Part shown: piece after piece, positions 6,076 through 6,587 of the stretch
How the letters are laid out: the number at the start of each line of letters is the position of its first letter
Position numbering within the stretch: position 1 is the stretch's first letter
Assembly: GCA_002339265.1 (NCBI GenBank)
Contig: DDKG01000243.1
Location: 12,471 to 19,057 of the forward strand
Direction: 5' to 3'
DNA: 6,587 nucleotides
From: Massilia sp. UBA2604
GTDB taxonomy: Bacteria > Pseudomonadota > Gammaproteobacteria > Burkholderiales > Burkholderiaceae_D
Position numbers and translations under genes: made by a program
The notes under the pieces: model-generated
The model's database searches: none
Told to the model about the DNA's origin: nothing
Seen by the model: only the letters and a program-made list of their open reading frames with translations

Positions 6076-6587
6076 ATGCGTCTGCGTCATATCGAGGTGT
6101 TCCACGCCATCATGCAAGTCGGCACCATCAGCGGCGCCGCCCAGGTGCTGCATATTTCCCAACCGGCGGTGACCAAGGTGCTGCAGCACGCCGAGCTGCA
6201 GCTGGGCATGCCGCTGTTCGAGCGCGTGCGCGGCAAGCTGTATCCGAAGCCGGAAGCGCACCGCCTGTTCGCCGAAACCGAGAAACTGAACCGCGACCTG
6301 CAGGGTATCCGCCGCCTGGCCGCCAGTCTCAAGGGCCGCGCCGTGGAAACCGTGCGCCTGGTGTCGACGCCCACCATCGCGGTCAGCGTGCTGCCGGCGG
6401 GGATGACGGCATGGCGCCGCGACTTTCCGGACACCCGTTGTGAACTTGCAACGCATCACACGAGCGAGATCGTCAATGCGCTGCGCCTGGGCGAAGCCGA
6501 CGTCGCGCTGTCGCTGCAGGATCCGCGCCATCCCGGCATCGTGGCCGAGCCGATCGCCCACGGCCTGCTGACCGTGGTGGCGCCCGC
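6076..6587 (+). CDS. LysR-family transcriptional regulator, 3' end cut off by window
   Basis: The first 170 codons of a LysR-type regulator, open to the right edge; family members are usually about 300 residues. The N-terminal winged helix-turn-helix is complete: LRHIEVFHAIMQVGTISGAA (3-22), then the recognition region HISQPAVTKVLQHAE (26-40) and MPLFERVRGKLYP (45-57). After a linker helix, the effector-binding domain begins near residue 92 (ETVRLVSTPTIAVSVLPAGM) and includes LRLGEADVALSLQDP (136-150). The start MRLRHIEVF and the LFERVRGKLYP block recall the LysR/NocR/OccR branch, which tends to govern amino-acid or opine genes; this is an impression. It is transcribed in the same direction as the salvage genes, not divergently, so it may control its own downstream neighbours instead. 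Effector unknown. Confidence 0.9.
   Translation, partial: MRLRHIEVFHAIMQVGTISGAAQVLHISQPAVTKVLQHAELQLGMPLFERVRGKLYPKPEAHRLFAETEKLNRDLQGIRRLAASLKGRAVETVRLVSTPTIAVSVLPAGMTAWRRDFPDTRCELATHHTSEIVNALRLGEADVALSLQDPRHPGIVAEPIAHGLLTVVAP

Noticed and set aside
6058..6561. A 167-codon minus-strand open frame in the right-hand region.
   Set aside because: It is antisense to the LysR gene, whose plus-strand frame has a complete helix-turn-helix and a ribosome site; the reverse translation has no motif.
1..6587. A defence system, prophage, CRISPR array or mobile element.
   Set aside because: No transposase, integrase, direct-repeat array, terminal inverted repeats, toxin-antitoxin pair or nuclease domain is visible. 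Composition and codon use appear even across all six genes.

Overview
This window looks like chromosomal DNA of a GC-rich betaproteobacterium. The best guess is the Oxalobacteraceae (Massilia/Telluria/Duganella type), judged from base composition, GC-ending codons and the general look of the proteins. That placement is an impression; no search was run. All six genes lie on the + strand. No RNA gene, insertion sequence, CRISPR array or phage signature was seen.

Layout. Positions 7-5987 hold five tightly packed genes with gaps of 6, 22, 18 and 28 bases, which look like one operon whose promoter lies left of the window. In order: (1) an AmpG-like inner-membrane permease; (2) a NagX/DUF5009/HGSNAT-like multi-spanning membrane protein; (3) a lipoprotein of the GHL10 (DUF187) glycoside hydrolase-like family, close to Escherichia coli DigH (YddW); (4) a BadF/BadG-type sugar kinase of the N-acetylglucosamine/N-acetylmuramic acid kinase group; (5) an AmiD-type N-acetylmuramoyl-L-alanine amidase lipoprotein with an unusual proline-rich tail. 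An 88-base gap with an imperfect hairpin follows, then the 5' part of a LysR-family regulator that runs off the right edge.

How the genes fit together. The set reads as a peptidoglycan turnover and salvage unit. The amidase would strip stem peptides from glycan in the periplasm. The DigH-like enzyme would cut the denuded glycan. The AmpG-like permease and the NagX-like protein would take the sugars or muropeptides across the inner membrane, and the kinase would phosphorylate the free amino sugar. Each family assignment rests on visible motifs; the combined pathway is inference. The expected downstream enzymes (MurQ etherase, NagA deacetylase, NagZ, AnmK) are not in the window.

The most interesting points are the pairing of an amidase with a denuded-glycan hydrolase inside a sugar-uptake operon, the open question of whether the NagX-like protein is a transporter or an acetyltransferase, and the extra C-terminal regions on both lipoproteins.
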